Part shown: positions 24,758 through 35,369 of the stretch, in pieces
How positions within the stretch are numbered: position 1 is the stretch's first letter
Layout of the letters: every line of letters starts with the position of its first letter
Assembly (NCBI GenBank): GCA_034440615.1
Contig: JAOTOM010005153.1
Coordinates: 558,001 to 622,000 of the forward strand
Reading direction: 5' to 3'
From: Ashinkailepas kermadecensis
Taxonomy: Eukaryota > Arthropoda > Thecostraca > Neolepadidae
Length of the DNA stretch: 64,000 bases
Notes under the pieces: model-generated
What the model saw: only the letters and a program-made list of their open reading frames with translations
Databases searched by the model: none
Told to the model about the DNA's origin: nothing
Translations under genes and position numbers: made by a program

Positions 24758-24866
24758 TTCAGGAGTGGCTCACGTCTCGCGCAGATCAACTCTCCCCACC
24801 CTCGGCATAGCAAATGTGCCGGTTGACTGCTGATGCGTATGGCCTTGGTTAATATAGCGTGAACCT

Positions 24867-25285
24867 GTGGGCTTCAGCTGAAGACTAGGCTCACCTTTAC
24901 TGAAGAGCACTGTCCTGCGTTGGTCTCCCCTGTTCTGGCAAGACAGGTTCGAGTCGCTTCATGCGCTCGCATTTATCCCTTGGCTAGGAGGGTCAGTTGG
25001 CAATTGGCCCGATAAGTCCGGGGATGAACTACTAGGGCGGCCGTGTCGGTGCATTCATTGACTACACGTTAAAATAAAAAATACCCTCGGTTAAAATTAT
25101 GCCGTTGAACTGAAATTCGTGGATCTGGTCATTGGTCAAGGTCCACGCAACAAACTCTACTTAGCAATAGGACCCTTGCAAGACCCTAGGACCCAATAGG
25201 TCCATAAAGCCACCCTTGCAAGAATTCAGACCAAATCTCGTTTTAAAAAAAATAAGGTGAGCCTGGTCTTAAGCTGAAGCCCAAA
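24867..25285. repeat. ~30-bp inverted repeats framing a SINE
   Basis: Left arm at about 24867-24897 (TGGGCTTCAGCTGAAGAC then TAGGCTCACC) and right arm at about 25255-25285 (GGTGAGCCTGGTCTTAAGCT then GAAGCCCA) are near-perfect reverse complements. The SINE copy at 24895-25225 occupies almost all the space between them. Confidence 0.8.
24895..25225 (+). mobile_element. tRNA-headed SINE, family 1, copy 2
   Basis: Keeps the B box GGTTCGAGTCGC and the same body as copy 1: AGGAGGGTCAGTTGGCAATT, GCACGTTAAA-like tail, GTTGAACTGAAATTCGTGGA, CTTAGCAATAGG, ending GCAAGAATTC. The A-box region is lost and replaced by the flanking inverted-repeat arm. A short A-rich insertion lies at about 25071-25082. 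Confidence 0.8.
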
Positions 25286-27284
25286 ATATTAGCTAAAAGC
25301 CCTTTAGCTGGCATTTTGCCAGCGAATGACCAAGCCCTAGATCACTCAAGATCGGCGACTCGTGACTCACATATCCAGCCGAGCCTGTGGTAAGCACTCC
25401 CCAGAAGAAGTGGATCTTCGATGCACGATTCCCCATGGCCCGCACCCATTCCCAGGGGTGTCGCAGCTGAGCTGCAGATTCTGCTCGTGTATGCGAATCG
25501 CGACCGCCGCAGTACCGATTGACAGGGGACCATGGAAACACCAACCGGCTCTGACTGAGTATTCTGATCAACGGCATGTTGAAATCACCTGAAAACGTGC
25601 TGCGAAACACACAGCGCATGTCACGGGAATCCGGCGACCTGCTGAGCTGCGGAAAGGTACCTACTGTTGGAGAACGGGCTCAGCTGGACTCTGGTGCAGA
25701 ATCGATGAGGCGAGGTTCTACAGCCAAGCGGCATTGTATTCCTTGAAAGTAATTGGCTTACTGTCTCAGCATTTACCCTCTGCTCCTGCCCTAAACATTT
25801 CCCAGCCACTAATTCGCTGTAAACAGAGTTTGAGTCATGTGGCCTTGAAGCCAGTTTGGCTGTTGATGGCCGGGATGTCATACTGCGCGTCACGTCGTCT
25901 GTGTCGTGTGCACAGACCTCCGGGTAACCGCGGGATCTCCCCGTGGCCTCCTCCTCACCCCAACCACGCCCCCTGTGGGGAGGGGGTCGTTGTGTGTCGC
26001 CACCACGTCACCCGCCGAATTTGATCACCCCGGCCGCACGGCAGGCAGCTCACACGACACCCCCGACACTACAGGCACCGGTGCAGAGTCCGAGTGCATG
26101 ATAGCAGTATCAACGGCATCGATGGCGTCGGCGTATCAACCGCCGAGTCATCGTCCCGACAGCGGTCGGCTGCAGCCTCGGTGGCATTCAGTGTTGAAGT
26201 TGTTGAGTGAGAACAAGGCTTTCACCCCTGCGACGTGTGCGCCGAACATCATGCCGGGGAGCGTGTGGCTCCGCCTGTACGGCTTTGGTTCGGCTTACCA
26301 TACCAGTGTGTTATGAGAGTTGTAGAAAGCTATTGTAATTTGGGCTATGTTTTATCTGCATTTTATCTCGTGCTTAGCCCAAACTAGCATGGTTGTTTTA
26401 GCTGCCATATATTCATATTCAACGGATATTTGCACAAGGGAAAAATAATGCAAAGTTGACCAGATCTGAAATGCTTTGTAGCAGATGAAAGGATCGTCTT
26501 GAATTAATGAATAGTATTAGTAAATAATTTTCGTTGTGATCGTGGTTGTTGTTGTCACAGGAGTACCCAAAGGTGTGGGGGGAGGGATAGAGGGAGGGGT
26601 GGTACCTGGGCACCGTATAGGGTTCCAAGTTTTGTTTCCGGAATTGTAAAACTTGAAAATAAATATCAACCCCCACCTCATTCACAATCCACTGAATAAC
26701 TTCCTTCTCACAACTTTTGTTCTGAGAAAAAAAAACTCAATTCCCACTACATGATCGACAAGAAAATGGAAACCTCGTCCATGCCGCCCACTCCCAGCCT
26801 CTGCAGAAAATTATGGGTATGCCCGTGGTGGTTGTTGAGTTGTAGCGTGTAGCAGGTAGGTAATCACGATCTTCATATAAAAATAACCACTATATCATTG
26901 AACGTCACAAATGAAAGGGGTGTGATTTCCTGAGGAAACTTGCATTCCTTTCCAAATTCGTGGACTGTAATGAAATGCAGACTGTTCTAATGCAATTATT
27001 TAGCTTTTAAATACATCAAACACTACGGCCCAGGACAGGGTTCTTATAAATTGATCGGTACCTGCGTGTGTTTGTGAATCTTCCGAAAGTCATTCGGTCT
27101 CTCATAGTTAATGACGAAACGATTATCAATAAAATACATTTTCGAATCTACCGCGGACCCTGAAGTATTTCAATCGCGCATTCCAATTTGAGAGCTGCCT
27201 GATATTCTTGTCTTGATCGCGAGGCTCTCCAACCAAACAGAAATTGTGGCCATTTTATTGACTGAAAAGCATATGTACATGTAC
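25286..27284. other. no gene seen; unassigned DNA
   Basis: About 2 kb. The GC-rich part at 25860-26310 has overlapping open frames on the plus strand but no domain, signal peptide or splice context that I can recognise. The rest is AT-rich with short frames. Confidence 0.45.
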
Positions 27285-27634
27285 TTAACCCTCGCACGGC
27301 TAGGGGGGTAGATACCTACCCCCCCTAAGGTTTTCCCGCGACAGCGGGAAAATGGCGCGCGTCAGCGCGCTGAAATTTGGTATACCTTACCATTAGCTAT
27401 TTTTACATGTTCTTAAAAAAAATCTGGTCGGGTCATCAAAGGTCACCGAGTTATCGCGGGTCAAGTGAGGTCACCTCCAAAAATATTTAAGCAGTACATT
27501 TTTTTAGAAGATGTAAAAATAGCTAATTGTAAGGTATGCCAAATTTCTGCGTCCTGCCGCGCGCCGTTTTCCCGCTGTCGCGGGAAAACTTTGGTGGGGT
27601 AGGTATCTACCCCCCTCAGCTGTGCGAGGGTTAA
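27285..27634. mobile_element. palindromic MITE with TTAA flanks (piggyBac-type)
   Basis: TTAA at 27285-27288 and 27631-27634 flanks a 342-bp element that starts CCCTCGCACGGCT and ends in the reverse complement AGCTGTGCGAGGG. The whole element folds back, with arms of about 140 bp, including matching GGGGTAGATACCTACCCC palindromes and matching TTTTCCCGCGACAGCGGGAA sub-hairpins on each arm, then AAATTTGG(T/C)ATACCTTAC. TTAA duplication and a CCC start are hallmarks of piggyBac-type elements. There is no transposase, so it is non-autonomous. Confidence 0.78.
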
Positions 27635-27737
27635 GTTCAAATCCTAGCGTAAAAACTACGGAAGTACTTTCGCCTGGAATTTGTTCGAGCTATCCGATGC
27701 AATTTTCAGATTCGTTCTATCTTGCTTGGTTCGTGAG

Positions 27738-27816
27738 ATACCTGGGGGGGGGGGGTATGTATCTACCCCCCCAGCCTGGCGAAGGTGGCTCAGACCACCA
27801 GCCGTGCGAGGGTTAA
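27738..27816. mobile_element. partial piggyBac-type MITE end
   Basis: A G-run, GTATGTATCTACCCCCCC and then CCAGCCGTGCGAGGGTTAA repeat the right end of the neighbouring MITE, ending at TTAA 27813-27816. The insert GCCTGGCGAAGGTGG differs from the full copy and recurs at 43866. Confidence 0.6.
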
Positions 27817-28034
27817 TAGTGGGATAATAATTATATGCTTGCGAAACACACACGCAGTACTTCCACACCAGCATGTGTTGTAAACACCAGTCTGTTGCCG
27901 GCGCTGATGAGCATCAGATCATTGCGGCGGTAGATGGACGTATTCTTAATCGCAATCCCAATCCAGTTGATGTTTGACCTCTTTCAGCCATTCTTCCTGA
28001 GTCTCTATCGTTACGGGACTGCGTCGCCGATCCT

Positions 28035-28397
28035 CGCAGGCTCGTCTACACATCAGGCACAGACTCGTCTACACATCAGGCACCAGGCTCGTCTACACAT
28101 CGTGCAGGCTCGTCTACACATCAGGCATCAGGCTCGTCTACACATCAGGCATCAGGCTCGTCTACACATCAGGCATCAGGCTCGTCTACACATCAGGCAT
28201 CAGGCTCGTCTACACATCAGGCATCAGGCTCGTCTACACATCAGGCATCAGGCTCGTCTACACATCAGGCATCAGGCTCGTCTACACATCAGGCATCAGG
28301 CTCGTCTACACATCGTGCAGGCTCGTCTACACATCAGGCATCAGGCTTGTCTACACATCAGGCATCAGGCTCGTCTACACATCGTGCAGGCACAAAC
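28035..28397. repeat. 24-bp minisatellite upstream of the SID-1-like gene, about 15 copies
   Basis: Unit GGCTCGTCTACACATCAGGC plus ATCA, with shorter 21-bp variants ending ATCGTGCA. The unit lengths are divisible by three, which produces a spurious RLHIRHQA-repeat frame. The array ends about 60 bp before the predicted TATA box, so its copy number sets the spacing of any upstream control element. Confidence 0.94.
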
Positions 28398-28456
28398 GCG
28401 CCGGAGTCAAACGTCAACGGAAACAGCAGACGAGCCGGTGCACGCCGAGGCACGGA

Positions 28457-28487
28457 TATAAACGCGCGCCGGCCCGACGGGCGGCCA
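28457..28487 (+). promoter_or_regulatory. core promoter (TATA box and initiator) of the SID-1-like gene
   Basis: TATAAA at 28457-28462 lies 30 bp upstream of CCAGTC, whose A at 28487 fits the arthropod initiator (TCAGTY-like). The spacing is the canonical one for TATA to start site. The predicted 5' leader of ~211 nt runs to the ATG at 28698. Confidence 0.55.
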
Positions 28488-28697
28488 GTCGGCTGGCTGC
28501 AGCACAGTGTGCAACGTGCCTGAGACGACGAGCACGGCTTCGGCTCGATCCCAGTCCGGGTCAAGTCAGGACCGCAGTCCGGGTCAACTGAGGACCGCAG
28601 TCCAGACCCCTGCCCAGATCCCGTCTGCCGAAGTACCAGCGCACGCCGCGCCAGCCCGACCGCTGTACGCAAGTTCTGAGCCAGCTGGAGTCGGACC

Positions 28698-29681
28698 ATG
28701 AGCCTGCTGCTCGCCATCCTCTGGACCGGCGCCGCCGTCTCTGGCGGCCTCGAGTTCGGCAAACACCACCACTTCCTCCTCGGTGCCGTCAGCGACGAGG
28801 TGGAGACGTTCCACAGCGTGCAGCCGGCGGACAAGCTGAGCGACCACGAAGTGATCAAGGTGCACATGTACCCGACTGGAAAGAAGAACGCCCGTCCTTC
28901 GGCGCAGGCTCCGGTCTGGCTGTGGGTGACCGACGGCAGCGAGCGCCACTCGTGGGTGCTGCCGTGGCGGCCCGGCGGCGGCTACTCGCAGCAGTGGCTG
29001 GAGGTGCTGCTCTGCCACAACCGGCCGTCGCTACGGCTGCGCGCGTCCACCAACTCCACCGTGCCGCTTCCCATGCGCTGGCGCGTGTCCACGGAGAACG
29101 TGGCGCTGGCCGACGGCGGCACGATGAAGTCGACGCCGGCCGACATCTCCTTCCGCCGCTACACGTGGCAGGCGGACGACGCGGCCGCGGCGCCGGTGGA
29201 GGTGGAGCTGCGCGTCCAGTCGATCACGTCGTGCGACCTGATCTGCGCGTCGCTAGTGGTGTCGCGCGCGTGCGTCACGCTGCCGCACGAGCTGACCGAC
29301 GAGTACGCGCTGCAGCGCGTCGCGTTCGTCCAGCACGCTCGGCTGACTGTGGCGCGCGCCGACGCGCCCGACGGCTTCTGGGTCTACTTGATCCCCGAGC
29401 TGGACGGCCGGCTGTGTGGGCTCACATCGTCGGTCAGCCGCGACGGTCGCGCGCCGCCGCCGGCCAAGGTGGTGCGCGTGTTCGTGCTGGAGCGCGCCTT
29501 CCGCAGCGGCGCCGGGCGGCCGCCGACGGCCGACGGCGGCGTGCTGCCCGTCGGCTCCGACGTCCGCGGCGTCGGCGTCGACGGCGACTGGGCGGACGCG
29601 CCGCCGACGGGCACGTGCTCGGAGAGGATCTCTCGTCTGGACGAGCAGCTGGCGCAGGCGCGACTGCAGTGCCGCATCTGA
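28698..29681 (+). CDS. SID-1/SIDT-like extracellular domain protein, secreted, no membrane part
   Basis: A 327-residue protein from an ATG in good context (ACCATGA). Residues 1-17 (MSLLLAILWTGAAVSGG) form a signal peptide. The rest follows the SIDT ectodomain pattern: DEVETFHS near the start, then PVWLWVTDG...SWVLPW and LLC (family: LLFVVRQ...SFQVPL and TLC), then RRYTWQ, a strand-rich VEVELRVQS, SCDLICASLVVSRACV, LTVARADAPDGFWVYLIPEL and RLCG. All four cysteine positions of the family pattern appear to be present, and there is one N-glycosylation sequon (NST). SID-1 family proteins bind dsRNA or cholesterol through this domain and carry about 11 membrane spans behind it. Here the frame ends at a TGA after an amphipathic tail (SERISRLDEQLAQARLQC), with no convincing splice donor before the stop. 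So it may be a soluble ectodomain-only paralogue, or a first exon with an unusual donor. Very GC-rich third positions support coding. The family call comes from motif comparison by memory. Confidence 0.65.
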   Translation: MSLLLAILWTGAAVSGGLEFGKHHHFLLGAVSDEVETFHSVQPADKLSDHEVIKVHMYPTGKKNARPSAQAPVWLWVTDGSERHSWVLPWRPGGGYSQQWLEVLLCHNRPSLRLRASTNSTVPLPMRWRVSTENVALADGGTMKSTPADISFRRYTWQADDAAAAPVEVELRVQSITSCDLICASLVVSRACVTLPHELTDEYALQRVAFVQHARLTVARADAPDGFWVYLIPELDGRLCGLTSSVSRDGRAPPPAKVVRVFVLERAFRSGAGRPPTADGGVLPVGSDVRGVGVDGDWADAPPTGTCSERISRLDEQLAQARLQCRI

Positions 29682-30883
29682 TCTGAGGTGCGCAGCGTTG
29701 GTCACGGGCGGAAGAATCGTTCCCAGGGAACTCCCAAGATATTCCGGAGATTCTGAATGTTACCCTAGCAGCCGTGATAAAGATACCCCATGTAGCCATT
29801 CAGCTGTGCACGTGGTGGTGGTGGTGGTGGGGGCACCGCACTTGCATGACGACGGTTTAGTTCCATTGTTAGTGAGGGCCTCTGTTCCTAATCCGAATCG
29901 AAGAAATATTACCAATTGCGTTTCCTCGCATGTCCGAGGCCTGATAATATGTAGTGATGCTCGGTTGGTGGCACGAAATTGTCCATTATCAGGCGCAGGC
30001 ACGGCGGCAACATCGTAACTGCATGTTTTGTACGCTTTTCAATACATATTATCTACACGGTCGTGCTCGTATACAAGTGCACAATCAAAACCATCGGCAT
30101 GGGAGAACAGCGGTATCCTTGGAAGCGACAGTGCCGCTTTTGCTGATGGTTTGTGGTCGGACGAGTACTTTTTGTTTTTCTTATAAACGGAGTGTCTGGT
30201 TTGCTTGCAAGTAATGTAGTCTGCGGTTGATCATCGACTATATCATGTGCAACGGAGATAAATCAGTTCACACCAAAATCGCAACTTGGTTCCCGGAATA
30301 ACAAGAAAATATTCGAATCCTCGTACGATCGGTGCAGACGATACAGGTCGTTTTAGTGATTAAAAACCTGCTCGCACAATGAGCGAGCATTGGTCCACTA
30401 ACGGTCCGACCGTGATCCAGTGACAGCATTTTGCACGCGCCAGTGGTGGCCGAGCTCCGACTCCAGCAAACGCCTGGTCAGATCTCTCTGACAGGATGAA
30501 CATCAGATGTCTCGGTACTCTGGGTCGCGTTCGGCGACCACTCGGATGATCACCAACCAGCTCGATTGGTCGGACGTGTGTCAGTAGGTAGCTCGATCGC
30601 CACCAGGTGGCCACGAGCCTCTCGAAGAGTGGTGTCGCTGCCCCTAATTCGAGTGGATTTTTGGACTTCGACCGGGCCTTCACGGCAGCCCACGTGCAGC
30701 CCTGATCGCTGCTGACGTCATGGCGTTCTGGACCATGTCGACAGGGCAGCAGTGGCTGCTGTGCTGATCATCGAGCCTGGCGACCGGCCGACAGGTGGCA
30801 GCACTATCGGCAGTCTGACCTCCGCTGTGCTGAGCAGCGTCACTGATCCACCATTAGTTGCAGGTGGCGCTGCTATCGCGGCT
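29682..30883. other. no gene seen
   Basis: About 1.2 kb downstream of the SID-1-like gene. Contains a GTGGTGGTGGTGG stretch (29812-29831). No AATAAA signal is visible in the first few hundred bases; AATACA near 30041 is the nearest variant. Confidence 0.45.
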
Positions 30884-31072
30884 TTAGGCGAGTTCAGCTT
30901 CTGTTTGGATAAGAGGTGGCGCTGCCGGCGTTGAAGATTGGATTCGTGCCGGGAGGTCGGCCGGTAGGATGTTCAGTGCCGCCGAGTCCAGCCGACTGGG
31001 CAGCGCGCCGGACAGCTCGCTGATGACGTAGACTGTGCCGTGGCGTGACGTGACGACCAGCTGCACCACCGA
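30884..31072 (-). CDS. candidate terminal coding exon, unknown protein
   Basis: On the minus strand an acceptor-like TTCCCGGGCACGTTGCAG is followed by a frame SVVQLVVTSRHGTVYVISEL then SGALPSRLDSAALNILPADL, ending at TAA (30886-30884), about 62 residues. Third positions are strongly G/C until near the end, as in the two real genes here, and no GT donor precedes the stop. Phase is 0, which does not join directly to the last PDZ-gene exon seen. I do not recognise the family; it might be the 3' end of another minus-strand gene or chance. Confidence 0.25.
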   Translation of the reverse strand, partial: SVVQLVVTSRHGTVYVISELSGALPSRLDSAALNILPADLPARIQSSTPAAPPLIQTEAELA

Positions 31073-32277
31073 CTGCAACGTGCCCGGGAACGAGCACAGG
31101 AGGGCGCGTCGGGTCACAGGACGGAGTATCTGGCCTGAACACCGTTCAACCGCGGCGGAGGTGGACCCGTGGCCAGCGGCCGCTCCAGGATGCTCGTGCG
31201 ACGCTTCTCTCGCTGTGACGGAAGGGTTCGCCTGCTGTGCCCGCAGTACCGACTCGCCGATGCCATCCACGGCCACGCTCGCGCAATGTGAAAAACTAAA
31301 CTAAAACTAAAAACCATAAAAACTAAAACTAAAGATAAAAGGACTAAAAACTGAAAACTAACAAAAACTTAAACTATCAACACCAACCGTGTCATATTCT
31401 TTCCATATTGTCCTTGGTGATGCACCCTGAGCAACACCATGTTCCACAAGAACGAGTGCATCAATTAAGAAAGTACAGTCAATAGCGATGCATGCACATC
31501 ACACGCGCCGACTTCCATGCCGGACACCGACACATTGGCCGGGACTCGGCTCAAAGGTCATCGATAGCCGACGACGTCGGCAGCAGCCGGATGTCCGCCC
31601 CACACATACGTAGATAGAAGTCCTCCTGGGTGGGGAGATCACCACAACCGAGCACTAACCTAGCCAGTAAGGGAGATATTTCAATATGAATGTATTGCGA
31701 AATGATTGCAGAAAAAGCAAACATATTACAGCGTAGCCCCAAGTCAGCTAAAAGTACACGTTCATTCATATTACAAAACAAGAGTTTTAAATGTTTAATT
31801 TTAGCACCAGCTGATAATAAAGAGCTACCTGGCTGACAGCAATGTTCTCTTTGGGCAGTCCAGATTTCAAGTCAATATCAGGTCGTATCGCAGACAAGAT
31901 CCAAAGCGCGCTGAGGGTACATATACCAGCAAAAGGCGACATTAAGGGCATTGGGCAAGCTACTACAAGAGGCGGGCTATGGTGGCTCCGATGTTGCAGG
32001 CACAAGGTCTGGCACCTCACCACGCCAGAAACTTGTCGACCGACCATAACTGCACGCTCTCGTGGCAGCTGGTGCAAACATGCACCTTGTTGAGTCAAAC
32101 TTTCGCACAAGTTTAGGAATTTCACAAAAAAATTTAACCCTATTCCGGCAATTCGACAGATTGCATTCAAATATGTGATAAACATTTGATATCCGACAGA
32201 GGAGCTCGATTGCGGAAGAACCGCCCCCCCCCACACACACACACTTTGGCAGACGTGCATTGAGCACAAGTGATCAT
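31073..32277. other. no gene seen
   Basis: About 1.2 kb, including an A-rich ACTAAAA repeat at about 31288-31380. The frame upstream of the candidate exon stays open to 31276 but loses its codon bias. Confidence 0.45.
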
Positions 32278-32435
32278 GTTGGAGAACTCCCACCGAGCCA
32301 GGGAGGGTCCAAGTGCTTACTTTCAGAATATCTTCATGTGAACAGGGAAAATGACAAATTCACATTAACAGGGCACCCAACCACCAGTGTGGATGCGGGG
32401 GTCCGGACACCCGACCCATCCGGGTTATAGCAATC
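32278..32435 (-). mobile_element. GCTGGAGAT-family MITE, copy 2
   Basis: Reverse-orientation relative of the copies at 11664 and 60762: begins GTTGGAGAACTCCCACCGAG, has the shared GGGAAAATGACAAATT and GGGGTCCGGACACCCGACCC segments, and is the most diverged copy at its far end. Confidence 0.6.
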
Positions 32436-34053
32436 TAATGTAGCCGAAACTGGCTGCAATATTGTCACAATCGGACTTACTTGCCGAATATGGTGTAGTG
32501 TGGTATATCAGGCTTAAATGCACCATGCCGACTTTCGGTGTAGCATGCGTACCACGCTGCGACGGTGCGCCCATCTCACAGCCCTCCCGCACAGCTGATG
32601 TCACATACACCCCTTCAGCCCTGCACCGTCCGCTGGACTGACGCCAGCCACGCAGTGACCCGACCTGGGGCATGCAGGTCACGTGCAATGGCGTCATAGC
32701 CACGTGACCAGCAGCTGGCTGGCTCGCCATCCGTCAGCACTAGCTGAACCGGTAACCAGCTGGACCGGTGACGCTAAGTTCAGCCGCAAAGTATTGTGTT
32801 TGAAGAAAGGAACGCACGTGCTTCAAAGAGGATATCCTGGTGACAGCTGTTGAAAATAAAGAAATAACAAGATACAATGCTGAGTGAAGAAACTAGAACG
32901 TGAACATTGTAGCAAAAAAGCTATTGCCTTGGTTTCAAAACCTTGTAGGTTAGGCCTGGTCGTGATGGTTTGGCCGCGTCGCTCAAATGAACTTTTCCCA
33001 TATGTACACAGCAGTAGACTCGTAATTCGAGCTTCGCCCTCGCTCTTGATAAGGTACCATTGCAGACCCCAGACGAGCGATGAAAGGTGAATTGCATGGT
33101 TTCGATAATAGGTACATTGGCTTCATTGTTTCTCGTAGTTTCTATTTTTAGTTTGTTTCTTGGGGGGAGGTGAATTCCAAAACTTGGGAAGTATTTAGCT
33201 TTGCGTTGATATCACTCCTTGCCTTTCGTCGAGCACAATCCGTTCCGAAAATCGTCAACTTCAACAGTTCGCCGCCTACAGCCTGGTAGTTGACCTTGCC
33301 CTTATTGCTGACCTTGACCTTTGTGAATACAGTAGTGCTAGACTATATCTTCAGTTTACATATCATTGATATGGAAGCACGAAATCACGTTGTTTCATCA
33401 CCAGGCTCCGAAAACTAAGGCGTCTACCGGGCGTCCACCTACATACACCGATATTGACATGTTCGACCTGACATGGAAGGCCAACGAAAAGAGATTCGGA
33501 AGTATTTTAAGTGACTGTGCAAGTTAAAGGATTTAGCTACAGAAGGCTGTTTATCGCATTTCTCTAACCACACCAAAAAAGTTAGCGCGGGCCAACTTCA
33601 CCCTCGCACTGCAAGGGGTACGCGGTTCTACAGCAATGCGAGAAATACATAGTAAGGGTAAATGGTTCTTATTTTTGGGAGTAGATGAGTAAAACTTTGA
33701 GTTTTTCCGTTCAATTCTGAAGTAGGACATGGCAGGCAACATCACAGCTCGACTAGAAAACCCAGAATACATTTCGGTACTGAATTTTCTTATAGGTTTC
33801 AAAGAAGACAGCCTGACATTTGTTTTTCCTAATAGTGCCGTGTATGACTATCGGCAACACTCGTTCAGCTTCCTGAGTGACGATGAATGCAGTTTGTCAT
33901 CCTCAAGTGTTTTGTAGTTTCACTATTAAATTCTCAAAACTGGATCAGAAAGTACATTTTCAATTATTTTATGGGAAACATTAAAAATCTGTCCTTCCAG
34001 TCCTTAATAACCCGAAGGATTTCCATACCCAAAGGTGCAAGAGCCGTTCACAT
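32436..34053. other. no gene seen
   Basis: About 1.6 kb without a supported gene. TGACCTTGACCTTTG at about 33320-33334 looks like extended nuclear-receptor half sites, but a single occurrence says little. Confidence 0.45.
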
Positions 34054-34200
34054 AGCTGGAGATCTCTCACTACGCCAGGGGATCCAAGTCCTTATTTCCA
34101 AGACTTATTTTCAGATTGAATAAGGAAAATGACAATTTGACATTAGCATGGTAACAAACCAGTGGGTCCAGACCCCCGACCCATCCAGAATCTCTAGCTA
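34054..34200 (-). mobile_element. GCTGGAGAT-family MITE, copy 3
   Basis: Begins AGCTGGAGATCTCTCACTAC and ends CCAGAATCTCTAGCTA, so both terminal inverted repeats are present. The body shares AGGAAAATGACAATTTGACA, TTAGCATGGTAACAAACC and GGGTCCAGACCCCCGACCC with the other copies. Confidence 0.75.
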
Positions 34201-35070
34201 TGGTCGCTTTAAAACAACAATTTCGCATTAAATGTGCGTAGCTATCAAGGCGTGTGCCGATTTCAATCATTATGCTTCTCTTTACCGGGAAGGTTTGTGT
34301 GACCATAGCTCGAATCCCCCCGCGGATCGGCCAGTGCAAACGCCTACCTATAACAAATTTGGATGGCAGAAGTACGTACCGATGCCTATTGAGCGTTCAT
34401 CAGGACGATGTCATTAGCTGTTCGCTGCTTGCCGTTCAAATTGTGAATGTACTACGCGCCCGATGCGACCAGCCCCGATCCGACTGGGCCCCCGGAGGAG
34501 CCGCAACGTCAGATGGCCAGACGCTTCGTCGGCCGCTGTCGCTCTTGCTCTGGAACTCCTGTGAATCTTGTGAAGCCACCTGACACGACCATAGCGCCAC
34601 CCGCCGCGACCATAGCGCCACCTATAACTTCGGTAGCACCACCGGCTGTAGATGCTGCGGCACCACCTGTGCCACTTGCTGGCGTCACCAGCTGCTTTGT
34701 CGCCTGCTGCCTGGCCGGAGGGCTCTTGACCGGCGTCCGAGCTGATCCTGCTGCTGACTGAGCAGGTCCGCTGGCGGTTGAGGCTGCTGGCTGTTCAGCT
34801 CCACTACAGCGGCTGGTGGCCACTTCCATAGCCTGATCAGCTTGGCTCCAGCAATGACAAGCAGCTCGCTCCACGCTACCGGTCAGCTTACCTCGTCGAG
34901 GGTCGAACCGCAGTCATGGCTCTTGACGACCATCAGTCTGCCTCGCCGTTGACATCGGCTGTTCTCCAGATTGTCCTGGTCAGCAACAGCGGGAACTATG
35001 ACCAGCCCCCTTCAGATCGATTCCTCAGCTGTTACTGAGTGGCTCGCTGCTCAGTGTTTATTTAAAGTAT
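34201..35070. other. no gene supported; low-complexity open frames
   Basis: An ATG-initiated 104-codon frame on the plus strand (34447-34761) encodes Pro/Ala-rich sequence with ATIAPPAAT-type repeats, and an antisense frame is also open. Neither shows a domain or splice context, so I do not call a gene. Confidence 0.4.
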
Positions 35071-35094
35071 ATATATGTGTGTGTGTGTGTGCAT

Positions 35095-35152
<58 letters not shown>

Positions 35153-35160
35153 GTGTGTGT
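35071..35160. repeat. (TG)n microsatellite
   Basis: About 90 bp of alternating TG with interruptions GCATGTGTA and CCG. Confidence 0.95.
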
Positions 35161-35369
35161 GGTGAGTGTATGTTTTTATGTAACGAAGGCTGAAGTCCGC
35201 CAGCAACACTGGTTTGAAATAAGATTAACTTTCTGAAAGCGATGATAAAAAGTAAAGTTGTTGCAGCGAAGCATCAAATACTTAATGGTGCTTTTGAACA
35301 GTGGCCGCTGCCAAAAAAGTGTTACGCAAAAATGCACACAAAACCACTCTGCAGCCTGGTTGGTAGGCT

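Larger units (their letters stand above)
22771..24866. other. no gene seen; unassigned DNA
   Basis: About 2.1 kb. A likely transposon end lies at about 23746-23765 (CGACGCCCCTG) and an imperfect 14-bp-arm hairpin at 24414-24449. Two simple arrays are listed separately. No coding region is supported. Confidence 0.5.

Noticed and set aside
28922..29705. Shifted and antisense frames over the SID-1-like gene
   Set aside because: Shadows caused by the very high GC content of the real frame.
33290..33335. Nuclear-receptor response element (TGACCTTGACCTTTG)
   Set aside because: A single match to a short motif with no gene nearby.
34447..34761. ATG-initiated 104-codon Pro/Ala-rich frame
   Set aside because: Low complexity with an open antisense frame; no family recognised and no splice evidence.
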